Part shown: positions 26,648 through 35,200 of the stretch, in pieces
How the letters are laid out: every line of letters starts with the position of its first letter
How positions within the stretch are numbered: position 1 is the first letter of the stretch
Origin: Planctomycetota bacterium
GTDB taxonomy: Bacteria > Planctomycetota > UBA1135 > GCA-002748355
Assembly (NCBI GenBank): GCA_002748355.1
Contig: PDSF01000026.1
Location: 242,607-306,606 of the forward strand
Reading direction: 5' to 3'
DNA length: 64,000 nucleotides
Position numbers and translations under genes: made by a program
Notes under the pieces: generated by a model
Told to the model about the DNA's origin: nothing
The model's database searches: none
The model's input: the letters and a program-made list of their open reading frames with translations, nothing else

Positions 26648-27816
26648 TGCTGCTATTCCTCCTTTCTCCCGCGTCCCTTTCTCCCGCGGCCCTTTCTCCC
26701 GCGGCCCTGCAGCAGGGCGCGAGTTTGCCGCCGCGCCACTCGCACAGTGCTTTTGACGGGCTTTTACCCGAGTGGTTACCTGGTGGGATGCTGGTCGAGA
26801 TCCTGCTCGGCACCGTGCTCGTGATTTCGATTTGCTCGGTCCTGCCAATGCTGTTTACCTGGGCTGAGCGGCGGCTTTCTGGCCGCATCCAGCAGCGCCA
26901 GGGGCCGAACCGAGTTGGCCCTTTTGGCTTGATCCAGGCACTTGCCGATGGTGTGAAGCTCCTGTTCAAGGAGGACATCATTCCGGCGAGTGCGAGCCGC
27001 TTCCTCTTCGCGTTGGCACCGGGCATCGTCCTCGCCGGGACCTTCGGAGCCTTCGCGATGCTGCCGTTCAGCAACCAGGCGATCCTTGTCGACACCCCGC
27101 TTTCGATCTTCGTGATCGCATCCCTGCTTTCGATCGAAGTGATCGGGGTGATCCTCGCAGGATGGGCATCGAACAATAAGTGGTCGATCCTTGGCGCGAT
27201 GCGCGAAGCGGCGCAGATGGTCTCTTACGAGATCCCGATGGGGCTGTGCTTCTTACTCGCGGTTGCGAGCTACGGCACCCTGAACCTGCGCGAGATGAGC
27301 CTGATGCAGGCCGGTGGCGCGTTGAATGTGGGGAACTGGTTGGTTTTCCATAATCCCTTCTTCGCAGCCCCGGCCTTCGTGATCTTCTATATCGCCTTGC
27401 TTGCGAACACCAAGCGTGCGCCCTTCGACTTGCCCGAGGCGGAGAGCGAGCTGGTGAGTGGTTTTCATACCGAGTACTCCGGTATCCGTTTCTCCTTCTT
27501 CTTCTTGGCCGAATACGCGGCGATGTTCCTGGTTTCCGGGATCGCGGTATTCCTCTTCCTTGGTGGCTGGAATATCCCCTTTGTTCCTGGCGAGCTTCTC
27601 GTGGGTTCGATCGGGGGCGAAGCGTTGGCGGCGCTGTCGGTGCTGCTCAAGTCCACTCTGCTCGTATTGATCATGATCTGGATCCGCTGGACGCTGCCTC
27701 GCATCCGCATCGATCAGGTCATGAACCTTTGCTACAAGTACCTCACCCCGATTGCCTTGGTCTGCCTCATCGGAACCGTGTTCTGGGAGCAGTACGTGGC
27801 ACGGCTGGGGAGCTGA
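26647..27816 (+). CDS. nuoH: NADH-quinone oxidoreductase subunit H
   Basis: A 389-aa membrane subunit with eight helices at the base of the quinone channel. Seen: AERRLSGRIQQRQGPNRVGP (given as the conserved loop, exactly 20 residues), then SYEIPMGL and APFDLPEAESELVSGFHTEYSG in its two halves, and the C-terminal WIRWTLPRIRIDQVM. The first 47 residues are extra and look like a signal peptide (MLLFLLSPASLSPAALS) encoded partly by a 15-bp array. An internal ATG at 26788 would give the usual length. ATG at 26647 overlaps the nuoD stop. Confidence 0.95.
   Translation: MLLFLLSPASLSPAALSPAALQQGASLPPRHSHSAFDGLLPEWLPGGMLVEILLGTVLVISICSVLPMLFTWAERRLSGRIQQRQGPNRVGPFGLIQALADGVKLLFKEDIIPASASRFLFALAPGIVLAGTFGAFAMLPFSNQAILVDTPLSIFVIASLLSIEVIGVILAGWASNNKWSILGAMREAAQMVSYEIPMGLCFLLAVASYGTLNLREMSLMQAGGALNVGNWLVFHNPFFAAPAFVIFYIALLANTKRAPFDLPEAESELVSGFHTEYSGIRFSFFFLAEYAAMFLVSGIAVFLFLGGWNIPFVPGELLVGSIGGEALAALSVLLKSTLLVLIMIWIRWTLPRIRIDQVMNLCYKYLTPIALVCLIGTVFWEQYVARLGS
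26662..26706 (+). repeat. Three tandem 15-bp units in the nuoH 5' end
   Basis: Three copies of CTTTCTCCCGCGGCC (the first has one change) encode the SPAAL-type repeats in the N-terminal extension of NuoH. The period is the same as in the nuoA array, but the sequence is unrelated. Confidence 0.9.
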
Positions 27817-27997
27817 CGGATGGAAGCTAGTACCATGCCGCCTAAGATCACCACAGCTCTCGGCGCAGAGGCTTTTATGCCCGCTGCCTCGCCCTCCCTC
27901 GGCAGGTCTCTCGATCTCCGGGGGAGCGTGTTTCTTGCCTGCGGCTCGCCTTTACGCCGTCCTTTGCCTTTCTCTTTTGCGGTAGGGATCTAGACCC

Positions 27998-28603
27998 ATG
28001 AATGGTTTCGGCACCTATCTCAAGAACGTTTGGTCTGGCCTGTCGACGACGCTCATCGGCATGGGAATCACCTTCCGATACATCTTTACCAAGCCGGTGA
28101 CGGTGCAGTACCCCGAAGAGCGCATGCACGTGGCGGCTCGCTTTCGAGGTATCCACTACCTTGAGCAGGATCTCTGCATCGCCTGCCGCGCCTGCGAGAA
28201 GGCCTGCCCGATCGATTGCATCGAAATCCGCTTTGAACGGCACCCAGGTAGCGTCAACGAGTGGTACGAGTTCTCACTCGACTACAACAAGTGCATGTTC
28301 TGTGAACTCTGCTGCTTTCCATGCCCCAAGACCTGCATCCACATGGGCCGCGAGTTCAGCTTGGTGAAGTATCATCGCCACGAGCTCGTGCATGACCTGC
28401 TGACCTGGGTCGGTATGCGTGATCTCGATCGCGAGACGGTGCAAAAGGCGGAAGAAGCCAAGCGCAAGAAGGCCGAGGCCGCTCGCAAGAAGAAGGAGGC
28501 TGCTGCCGCCAAGAAGGCAGCGGAAGCCAAGAAGGCGGCCGAGGCGAAGAATGCCGATAGCGAGGCTGCGGGCGATGCCGCTTCCGAGGAGCAGGAGGGC
28601 TGA
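27998..28603 (+). CDS. nuoI: NADH-quinone oxidoreductase subunit I
   Basis: A 201-aa connecting-arm subunit with two 4Fe-4S clusters (N6a and N6b). Cluster ligands are Cys60, Cys63, Cys66, Cys70 in CIACRACEKAC and Cys99, Cys102, Cys105, Cys109 in CMFCELCCFPC. The last 50 residues are a Lys/Ala/Glu-rich helix-like tail (AAAAKKAAEAKKAAEAK), which is not in the E. coli protein (180 aa). A 181-bp gap separates it from nuoH; nuoE, nuoF and nuoG are absent from this operon. Confidence 0.95.
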   Translation: MNGFGTYLKNVWSGLSTTLIGMGITFRYIFTKPVTVQYPEERMHVAARFRGIHYLEQDLCIACRACEKACPIDCIEIRFERHPGSVNEWYEFSLDYNKCMFCELCCFPCPKTCIHMGREFSLVKYHRHELVHDLLTWVGMRDLDRETVQKAEEAKRKKAEAARKKKEAAAAKKAAEAKKAAEAKNADSEAAGDAASEEQEG

Positions 28604-28606
28604 TTT

Positions 28607-29161
28607 ATGGAAACGGCGACCGCCCTGCATATTGCCTTCTTTATCCTTGCCACTGCGGTGGTTGCCGGAGCGCTGATTACGCTTTGGAGCCGATACGTAG
28701 TGCACTCGGCATTTGGGCTGATGCTGGCTCTGCTTGGTATCGCAGGGCTTTATGTGACGCTCGGTAGCGACTTCCTTGCCGTGGTGCAGGTGATCGTCTA
28801 CGTCGGTGGCGTTGTCGTCCTTTACCTGTTTGGCATTATGCTGACGCCTCCCGATCTGGAGGAAAGATGCCGCAAGCGCGTTGGCGTGGGCACCCTGCTC
28901 GCGTTCATCGTCTTAGGCCTCCTCGGGACTTCGGCGCTCGGCATCCATGATTGGGTTGGTCTGAGCCCGAGCGGGGGAGGAGTTCAGGAGGGCTCGGTTA
29001 TTCGAGAGATCGGCCTGCGCTTCATGGATCACGGGAGCATGCTCCTGGCTTTTGAGCTGGCCTCTGTCGTGCTATTGGTGGCGCTGATTGGGGCGGTCTT
29101 CATCGCCCGTCGCGTTGGGGTCATCGGCAAGAATTCCAACGAAGAAGGGGGTTCGGCATGA
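28607..29161 (+). CDS. nuoJ: NADH-quinone oxidoreductase subunit J
   Basis: A 184-aa membrane subunit (ND6 family) with five helices. The third helix has the family phrase VVQVIVYVGGVVVLYLFGIML. The start ATG at 28607 lies 3 bp after the nuoI stop. Its stop (TGA) overlaps the nuoK ATG by four bases, as is typical for nuoJ-nuoK pairs. Confidence 0.94.
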   Translation: METATALHIAFFILATAVVAGALITLWSRYVVHSAFGLMLALLGIAGLYVTLGSDFLAVVQVIVYVGGVVVLYLFGIMLTPPDLEERCRKRVGVGTLLAFIVLGLLGTSALGIHDWVGLSPSGGGVQEGSVIREIGLRFMDHGSMLLAFELASVVLLVALIGAVFIARRVGVIGKNSNEEGGSA

Positions 29162-29535
29162 GCTTCGCCGCCCTGGCTTTGGCGCAGGAGAGCGCCAGCG
29201 ACGCTGCCGCGACCGTCCCGGCTTCGGTCCCGGTGGAATACTACCTCTTCGTCTCGATCTTCCTCTTCCTGATTGGACTGACCGTCATCTTGACGCGTCG
29301 CAACCTGATCTACGTGCTGATGGGGATCGAGCTGATTCTGAACTCGGCGAGTCTCAACTTCGTCGCCTTCGGTAGCCACCGAGGGGAGATCGGGCTCGTC
29401 GATGGCTCGCTCTTCGGCCTGTTCATCATCGTGCTTGCGGCTGCTGAGGCCGTGATCGCGCTCGCCATCGTCCTCAATGTCTTCGGGCTCTTCGCCAGTG
29501 TTCGGACCGAAGACCCGAACCTGCTGCGGGAGTAG
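29158..29535 (+). CDS. nuoK: NADH-quinone oxidoreductase subunit K
   Basis: A 125-aa membrane subunit (ND4L family) of three helices with two buried acidic residues: GIELILNSASLNFVAF in helix 2 and AAAEAVIALAIV in helix 3, both needed for proton transfer in the family. The first 26 residues (MSFAALALAQESASDAA) form a signal-peptide-like extension ahead of the usual start near VEYYLFVS. ATG at 29158 overlaps the nuoJ stop. It could start further in, but no ATG is available there. Confidence 0.94.
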   Translation: MSFAALALAQESASDAAATVPASVPVEYYLFVSIFLFLIGLTVILTRRNLIYVLMGIELILNSASLNFVAFGSHRGEIGLVDGSLFGLFIIVLAAAEAVIALAIVLNVFGLFASVRTEDPNLLRE

Positions 29536-29543
29536 AGGGGCAG

Positions 29544-31706
29544 ATGCAGATCTCTACGAACTGGGGCGATTTCCACCTCATTCACATATATCTGATGCTT
29601 GCGATGCTGCTGCTGCCGCTCGCGGGCTTCGTGATCCAGATCTTCTTCGGCAGGAAGCTCCCGAGACAGGGTGACTGGCTGCCGACAACGATGATCGGTA
29701 TCTCGATGCTGATCGGGATAGGGCTCTTTGCTCACACGATGGTGCTTGGCGATCCGTCGCTGCTCTTGCACTCGGGCTTTGAGAACTCGCATGGCGAGAG
29801 CTTTTCGTGGAACTGGTTGCTCGGCTCGGCCACCGAGTTCTCGCGGGCGACCCTCGATACCGAGGGTATTGCGGGCAACTGGGTCTTCACCATCCTCTTC
29901 GATAATCTGACAGCGGTCATGCTGAGCGTGGTGGGGATCGTATCCTTCCTCGTCCACGTGTACAGCCTTGGCTACATGAAGGGCGAGGTCCGTTACCCGC
30001 GCTTCTTTGCCTACCTCGGCATCTTCAGCTTCTCGATGCTGGGGCTCGTCCTCTCGGGCAACCTGCTCTTCCTGTTCTTGTTCTGGGAGCTGGTCGGCTT
30101 CTCGAGCTACCTGCTGATTGGTTTCTACTTCGAGCGGGACTCGGCGGCCAATGCCTGCAAGAAGGCCTTCCTGGTCAACAAGGTCGGTGATACCGGCCTG
30201 TTCATCGGGATGATGATCCTTTGGCAGCAGACCGGCAGCTTCGACATCCTGGTGATCTTCGAGCGGATCTCGCAGGCGGTTGCTGAGAATGGCGGCGTGG
30301 TGCCGACCTGGGTGTATGCCGCAGGTCTCCTGCTCTTCGCCGGTCCGATTAGTAAGTCGGCGCAGTTCCCACTGCATGTCTGGCTTCCGGATGCGATGGA
30401 GGGCCCGACCCCGGTTTCGGCGCTGATCCACGCGGCGACCATGGTCGCCGCTGGCGTGTACTTGATCGCCCGCATGTTCCCGATGTACCTCTTCATTCCA
30501 GAGGTGCTGCTCGTCATCGCGATCTTCGGTGCTTTTACCGCGATCTTCGCCGCGACGATCGGGCTCACGCAATGGGACATCAAGAAGGTCCTGGCCTACT
30601 CGACGGTGAGCCAGCTCGGCTTCATGACCGCGGCGCTCGGCTGCGGTGCCCTTGCAGCGGGCTCCATGCACCTGATGACCCATGCCTGGTTCAAGGCCGG
30701 ACTCTTCCTGTGCTCCGGCTCAGTGATCCATGGAATGCACCACATCCAGGACATGCGCGAGATGGGCGGCCTGCGCAAGAAGATGCCGGTCACCTACATC
30801 ACGATGCTGCTCTGCACCATGGCGATCGCGGGGGTGCCCTTCTTCTCGGGCTTCTACAGCAAGGACGCGATCATCGCCGCGACTCTGCATCCAAGTCCGG
30901 CCTATGCGCAGCTTGGCTATGAGGCGCATGGATTCCTGTGGAGCTTGCCGAGCATCCTGATCCCGGCAGCAGCCTTCATGACCGCGTTCTATATGTTCCG
31001 GCTGATCATCCTGACCTTCCATGGGGAGCCCAGGAGCGAGCACGCCGAACATGCGCACGAGTCGCCGAAGAGCATGCTCTTCGCGCTGAGCCTGCTCGCA
31101 GCTTTGGGCGTTTTTGGTGCGTCGCCGTGGATCTTTAACGGCGACTTCCTTGGTGCGCATATTTGGTTCAATGGGCTGATCGGCAACCCGGTGCTCAGCG
31201 AGGCTGGTGGCGTTGTCGTTCCCGCTGAGGTTGCGCATCACCCCCACGGCCTTGCGCCCATCTTGATTAGCCTCCTGGTCGCGGGTGGCGGCATTCTCCT
31301 GGCGTTCATGGTCTACCAGTGGAAGAAGCTGGACCCGGCCAAGATCGCCGGTGCCTTTGGCCCGGCGTACCAGGCCTGCTACGACAAATACTATGTCGAC
31401 GAGTTCATCAGCGCCGCGATCGTGCGCCCACTCGTCTTCTCTTGGAACGTCTGGTGCGCAGCTTTCGACAAGTATGTGATCGACGGCATCGTCAACGGTG
31501 TCGGCCAGGTCACCAAGCTTGGTAGCGTCATCAGCGGCTTCTTCGACCGTGGCATCATCGATGGCCTCGTCAATGCGTTGGCCTTCGTGACCCAGGTCCT
31601 CGGTGCGATCGCTCGCATCTTCCAGACCGGCTATCTGCAGCACTACCTGTCCATGTTGGTGGGCGGTGTGACGATCGCCTACGTGCTCTTCTACTTCGCC
31701 TTCTGA
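29544..31706 (+). CDS. nuoL: NADH-quinone oxidoreductase subunit L
   Basis: A 720-aa antiporter-like proton-pumping subunit (ND5 family). Recognised by the discontinuous-helix phrase FWELVGFSSYLLIGFY, KSAQFPLHVWLPDAMEGPTPVSALIHAATMV in its two halves, and LTQWDIKKVLAYSTVSQLG with the conserved Lys. The C-terminal region holds the long lateral helix. ATG at 29544 follows AGAGGGG. It is 8 bp from the nuoK stop and 25 bp from the nuoM start. Confidence 0.96.
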   Translation: MQISTNWGDFHLIHIYLMLAMLLLPLAGFVIQIFFGRKLPRQGDWLPTTMIGISMLIGIGLFAHTMVLGDPSLLLHSGFENSHGESFSWNWLLGSATEFSRATLDTEGIAGNWVFTILFDNLTAVMLSVVGIVSFLVHVYSLGYMKGEVRYPRFFAYLGIFSFSMLGLVLSGNLLFLFLFWELVGFSSYLLIGFYFERDSAANACKKAFLVNKVGDTGLFIGMMILWQQTGSFDILVIFERISQAVAENGGVVPTWVYAAGLLLFAGPISKSAQFPLHVWLPDAMEGPTPVSALIHAATMVAAGVYLIARMFPMYLFIPEVLLVIAIFGAFTAIFAATIGLTQWDIKKVLAYSTVSQLGFMTAALGCGALAAGSMHLMTHAWFKAGLFLCSGSVIHGMHHIQDMREMGGLRKKMPVTYITMLLCTMAIAGVPFFSGFYSKDAIIAATLHPSPAYAQLGYEAHGFLWSLPSILIPAAAFMTAFYMFRLIILTFHGEPRSEHAEHAHESPKSMLFALSLLAALGVFGASPWIFNGDFLGAHIWFNGLIGNPVLSEAGGVVVPAEVAHHPHGLAPILISLLVAGGGILLAFMVYQWKKLDPAKIAGAFGPAYQACYDKYYVDEFISAAIVRPLVFSWNVWCAAFDKYVIDGIVNGVGQVTKLGSVISGFFDRGIIDGLVNALAFVTQVLGAIARIFQTGYLQHYLSMLVGGVTIAYVLFYFAF

Positions 31707-31731
31707 CCTTCTCCGGCTTCCCGGCACCACG

Positions 31732-33294
31732 ATGTTCGCGAACCTCCTCACGAAGCTGATCCAGGACGCTCATTCATCGAGCATGATCCTGAGCTTGATC
31801 ACGTTCACTCCTCTATTGGGAATGATCGCGATCCTCTGCATCCCGAAGGCGAAAACCGAGGTGATCAAGACCTGCGCAGCAGCTGCGACGCTCTTGCCCC
31901 TCGTCCTCTCGTTCTTCCTCTACGTAACCCTCGATTGGACCCAGCTCGGACCCGAGCAGATGGCCCTGGTCGAGCGCTTCTCGTGGATCAAGACCGAGAC
32001 CTTCAAGATCGATTACTTCTTAGGTGTCGATGGGATCTCGGCTCCGATCCTCTTACTCAGTGCCCTGCTCTTCTTCGTCGCGGTGTTCTCCTCCTGGAAC
32101 ATCAAGAAGGGGGTGAAGGGCTACTTCTCGCTCTTGCTCCTGCTGGAGGTTGGCGTCAACGGCTGCTTCGTCAGCCTCGACTTCTTCCTCTTCTACGTGT
32201 TCTGGGAGCTGATGCTGCTCCCGATGTACTTCCTCATCGGGATCTGGGGTGGAGTTCGGCGCGAATACGCGGCGATCAAGTTCTTCCTCTACACCTTGGC
32301 CGGCTCGGTGTTGATGCTGGTCGCATTGATCGGCATCTATCTGCAGTCGGGCTCCTTCGACCTTCCCGAGCTCGCCAAGCTGGCGCAGAGCGGGCAGCTC
32401 TTTGTGGATGCGCCGCAGCTGCTGGGGATGGACTTCAAGACCTGGACCTTCTGGTTCCTCTTCCTCGGCTTTGCCGTGAAGGTCCCGATCGTCCCGCTGC
32501 ATACCTGGCTGCCGGATGCGCACGTGGAGGCACCGACGCCTATCTCGGTGATCCTGGCGGGCATCCTGCTCAAGCTCGGCGGCTACGGCATGCTGCGCAT
32601 CAACTTCCCGCTCGGCGGCGACATGCTGAGCCATGAAAGCACGCAGATCGCCTTGGCGATCATTGGCACGGTCAGCGTGCTTTATGGCGCCATGGTCGCG
32701 ATGGCGCAGACGGACTTCAAAAAGCTCGTCGCTTACTCCTCGGTCTCGCACATGGGCTTCGTGATCCTTGGCTTTGCCGCGCTCAACGGGCGAGGCATGA
32801 CCGGGGCCGCGACGCAGATGTTCAACCACGGCACCTCAAGCGCGATGCTCTTCCTAATGGTGGGCGTGATCTACGACCGGGCGCATCACCGGGACCTCAA
32901 TGGCTTCGGTGGACTCGGCCTGAAGATGCCGTGGTATACCGGCTTCTCGACCTTGGCCATGTTTGCGGCACTGGGGCTTCCTGGTCTCGCCAACTTCGTC
33001 AGCGAAGCGATGATTCTGATCGGCGCTTGGGAGAATGAAAACACGCGCATCTATGCGGTGCTCTCGGCGATCGGCGTGGTGCTCGGTGCGGGTTATATCC
33101 TTTGGTCCTTGCAGCGAGTCTTCCTCGGCAAGCTCAATCCCAAATACGAGGACATGCCGGATATGGATGCGCGGGAGACCTTCTGCCAGGTTCCCTTTGC
33201 AGCGTTGACTGTGCTCTTCGGAGTCGCGCCCTTCCTGCTGATCGATGCCTTCTGGCCATCGATTCAGGCGCTCGCTGGCATGCTCAATCCGTGA
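31732..33294 (+). CDS. nuoM: NADH-quinone oxidoreductase subunit M
   Basis: A 520-aa antiporter-like proton-pumping subunit (ND4 family). Key phrases: FYVFWELMLLPMYFLIGIWG with the conserved Glu, VPIVPLHTWLPDAHVEAPTP, KKLVAYSSVSHMGFV and MFNHGTSSAMLFLMVG. The start may be ATG 31732 or ATG 31783 (MILSLITFTPLLG); the longer form adds 17 residues. It lies between nuoL and nuoN in the standard order. Confidence 0.95.
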   Translation: MFANLLTKLIQDAHSSSMILSLITFTPLLGMIAILCIPKAKTEVIKTCAAAATLLPLVLSFFLYVTLDWTQLGPEQMALVERFSWIKTETFKIDYFLGVDGISAPILLLSALLFFVAVFSSWNIKKGVKGYFSLLLLLEVGVNGCFVSLDFFLFYVFWELMLLPMYFLIGIWGGVRREYAAIKFFLYTLAGSVLMLVALIGIYLQSGSFDLPELAKLAQSGQLFVDAPQLLGMDFKTWTFWFLFLGFAVKVPIVPLHTWLPDAHVEAPTPISVILAGILLKLGGYGMLRINFPLGGDMLSHESTQIALAIIGTVSVLYGAMVAMAQTDFKKLVAYSSVSHMGFVILGFAALNGRGMTGAATQMFNHGTSSAMLFLMVGVIYDRAHHRDLNGFGGLGLKMPWYTGFSTLAMFAALGLPGLANFVSEAMILIGAWENENTRIYAVLSAIGVVLGAGYILWSLQRVFLGKLNPKYEDMPDMDARETFCQVPFAALTVLFGVAPFLLIDAFWPSIQALAGMLNP

Positions 33295-33313
33295 GCCGCG
33301 AGGATACTCTTCG

Positions 33314-35059
33314 ATGAACTCCACTCTCCTCCAAGACCTCGCTGCGGTGGGCCCAGAGCTGGTCCTCGTGGCGACGATCTTGATGGTCTTGCTGGCTGAT
33401 ATGTGGCACATGGGGCGTAACCAGGCGAGTGCCTGGGTTATGGCCTCGCTGCTGACCATCCTGGGTGGCTATGCGCTCTTTGCCTGCAGTTCGGCTCTCG
33501 GTGGCGCCAACGTCATGCCCGAGTTCCTCGGGCTGGTCGTGTGCTATGCCCTTGTGACGACTGCGGACCTTTGGTTTCGAGGTCGAGACCAATGGGTGCC
33601 GGGAGTTTTGGTGCTCATTGGTACCGCGATCGCGGGTTGGCGGCTTTGGGACCAGGCTGGTGCCGGCTTCTTTGGCTACGAGATTCCCGGCATGGTTAGC
33701 GAGGGTCTCGTTTTGCAGCGTTGGGGCGATCTGCTCCGCGTGGACGCTTTCTCTATCGTCCTGCGCGGCTTGACGCTGCTCAGCCTCTTCGTGACGGCGC
33801 TGTATTCGACCTTCTATGCCCCCTTCCGCGGCATCATGGCCAAGCGGGGGGTGCACGAGTTCCTGGCCTGCCTGGTCTGTGCCCACGTCGGCGGAATGCT
33901 GCTGGTCGGAGCCGAGCACTTGCTCTTCGTGTTCTTGTCGCTGGAGACGCTTTCGCTCTGCAGCTACCTGCAGGCCGGCATGCTCAAGGGCGACCGTCGT
34001 TCGGGCGAAGCGGGGCTCAAGTACATCATCTACGGCTCGGTGGCTTCGGGGCTGATGCTCTTCGGCTTCTCGCTGTTCTATGCGCTGACCGGTGAGATGA
34101 CGGTGCATGGGGTGATGGAGGGTCTCAAAGCCTTTGCCGCTCGCGGTAGTGCTGAGAGTATCCTCGCGACGCTGGCGGTGCTCGGAACCATGGGCGGCTT
34201 TGCCTACAAGCTGGCAGTGGTGCCCTTCCACTTCTGGGCTCCGGATGTCTATGAGGGGTCGCCGACGCCGACTACGGCCTTCCTGTCGGTGGGCTCCAAG
34301 GCGGTGTCCTTCGCCATCCTGATCCGCTTCTTCGTGCCCTTGGCCGGAGATGTCGAGTGGACGAGCAAGCTGATCGGCTTCTTCGCCTTCCTGGCGGCGA
34401 TCACGATGAGCTATGGCAACCTGGCGGCGTTGCGGCAGAGCAACCTCAAGCGCCTGCTTGCCTACTCGTCGATTGCGCACGCGGGCTATTTGCTCATGGG
34501 CATCGTGGCGCTGTACAGCTTCGGCTCGGATGCCGGCGGCGCCGTGGTGACCGCCTCAAGCTTTGGGCAGCAGGGGCCGGCGGCGATCGTCTTCTATCTG
34601 ATTGCCTATGCGCTGATGAACCTCGGGGCCTTCGGGGTGGTGATCTATCTGGCCAACCGGAGCAGGAGCGAGGAGATCGATGACCTACGTGGGCTGGGCT
34701 GGAAGGCGCCACTTGCGGGTGGAGCGCTGATCGTCTTCCTCTTGTCCCTGACCGGGATTCCGCCGACGGCGGGCTTTTGGGGCAAGTACTACCTGCTGTT
34801 TGCGGTGTTCCAGGCCGGGTTCGAGTGGCTGGCGATCTTGGCGGTGCTCAACACCGTGATTTCGCTGTTCTACTACTTCCGGGTGGCGAAGAGTTTGTTC
34901 CTGCGTTCCGAAGAGGAAGCTCTCTTCGGCACCGAGAGCAACTGGCCGCTCACTGTCTGCGTCTTGCTCTTGGCGGTGCTGACCCTGTGGATCGGCGTGT
35001 TCCCGCAGGGGACGCTCGACTTGGCCCACAGCGCTGCGGCAGCGCTGCCGGCGAACTAG
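33314..35059 (+). CDS. nuoN: NADH-quinone oxidoreductase subunit N
   Basis: A 581-aa antiporter-like subunit (ND2 family), the last gene of the operon. Seen: YLQAGMLKGDRRSGEAGLKY (helix-5 Lys region), VVPFHFWAPDVYEGSPTPTT (the family's pump signature), and LKRLLAYSSIAHAGYLLMG. ATG at 33314 has GAGGA about 10 bases upstream; the frame is open back to 33245 inside nuoM. E. coli NuoN is 485 aa; the extra length is mainly in the N-terminal helices and a loop near residue 415. A strong hairpin terminator follows. Confidence 0.94.
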   Translation: MNSTLLQDLAAVGPELVLVATILMVLLADMWHMGRNQASAWVMASLLTILGGYALFACSSALGGANVMPEFLGLVVCYALVTTADLWFRGRDQWVPGVLVLIGTAIAGWRLWDQAGAGFFGYEIPGMVSEGLVLQRWGDLLRVDAFSIVLRGLTLLSLFVTALYSTFYAPFRGIMAKRGVHEFLACLVCAHVGGMLLVGAEHLLFVFLSLETLSLCSYLQAGMLKGDRRSGEAGLKYIIYGSVASGLMLFGFSLFYALTGEMTVHGVMEGLKAFAARGSAESILATLAVLGTMGGFAYKLAVVPFHFWAPDVYEGSPTPTTAFLSVGSKAVSFAILIRFFVPLAGDVEWTSKLIGFFAFLAAITMSYGNLAALRQSNLKRLLAYSSIAHAGYLLMGIVALYSFGSDAGGAVVTASSFGQQGPAAIVFYLIAYALMNLGAFGVVIYLANRSRSEEIDDLRGLGWKAPLAGGALIVFLLSLTGIPPTAGFWGKYYLLFAVFQAGFEWLAILAVLNTVISLFYYFRVAKSLFLRSEEEALFGTESNWPLTVCVLLLAVLTLWIGVFPQGTLDLAHSAAAALPAN

Positions 35060-35099
35060 GCGCTTTCGTTGCGGCTGGCTGGCCAGCAGGGCCGGCTGT

Positions 35100-35144
35100 A
35101 ACAACAGAGCGAGCAACAACAGAGCGAGCAAAAACAGAGCGGGG
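35100..35144. repeat. Three tandem 15-bp units merging into the nuo terminator
   Basis: Two exact copies of AACAACAGAGCGAGC and a third, altered copy (AAAAACAGAGCGGGG) lie after the nuoN stop. The third copy is also the 5' arm of the terminator hairpin at 35131-35183, so the array seems to be built from terminator-arm sequence. Confidence 0.85.
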
Positions 35145-35183
35145 GAGTCGACGCGAACAGCGCCGATTCCCCCGCTCTGTTTT
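35131..35183. terminator. Bidirectional terminator hairpin between nuoN and ftcD
   Basis: A perfect 16-bp stem (AAAACAGAGCGGGGGA/TCCCCCGCTCTGTTTT) with a 21-nt loop lies between the convergent nuoN and ftcD genes. A-rich and T-rich arm ends give a T-run on both strands, as in bidirectional rho-independent terminators. Confidence 0.9.
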
Positions 35184-35200
35184 GCTCGGACTGGGCTCTG

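Noticed and set aside
29310..34480. Three long minus-strand frames antisense to nuoK-nuoN
   Set aside because: They lie opposite well-recognised complex I genes and have His/Gln/Arg-rich composition without motifs.
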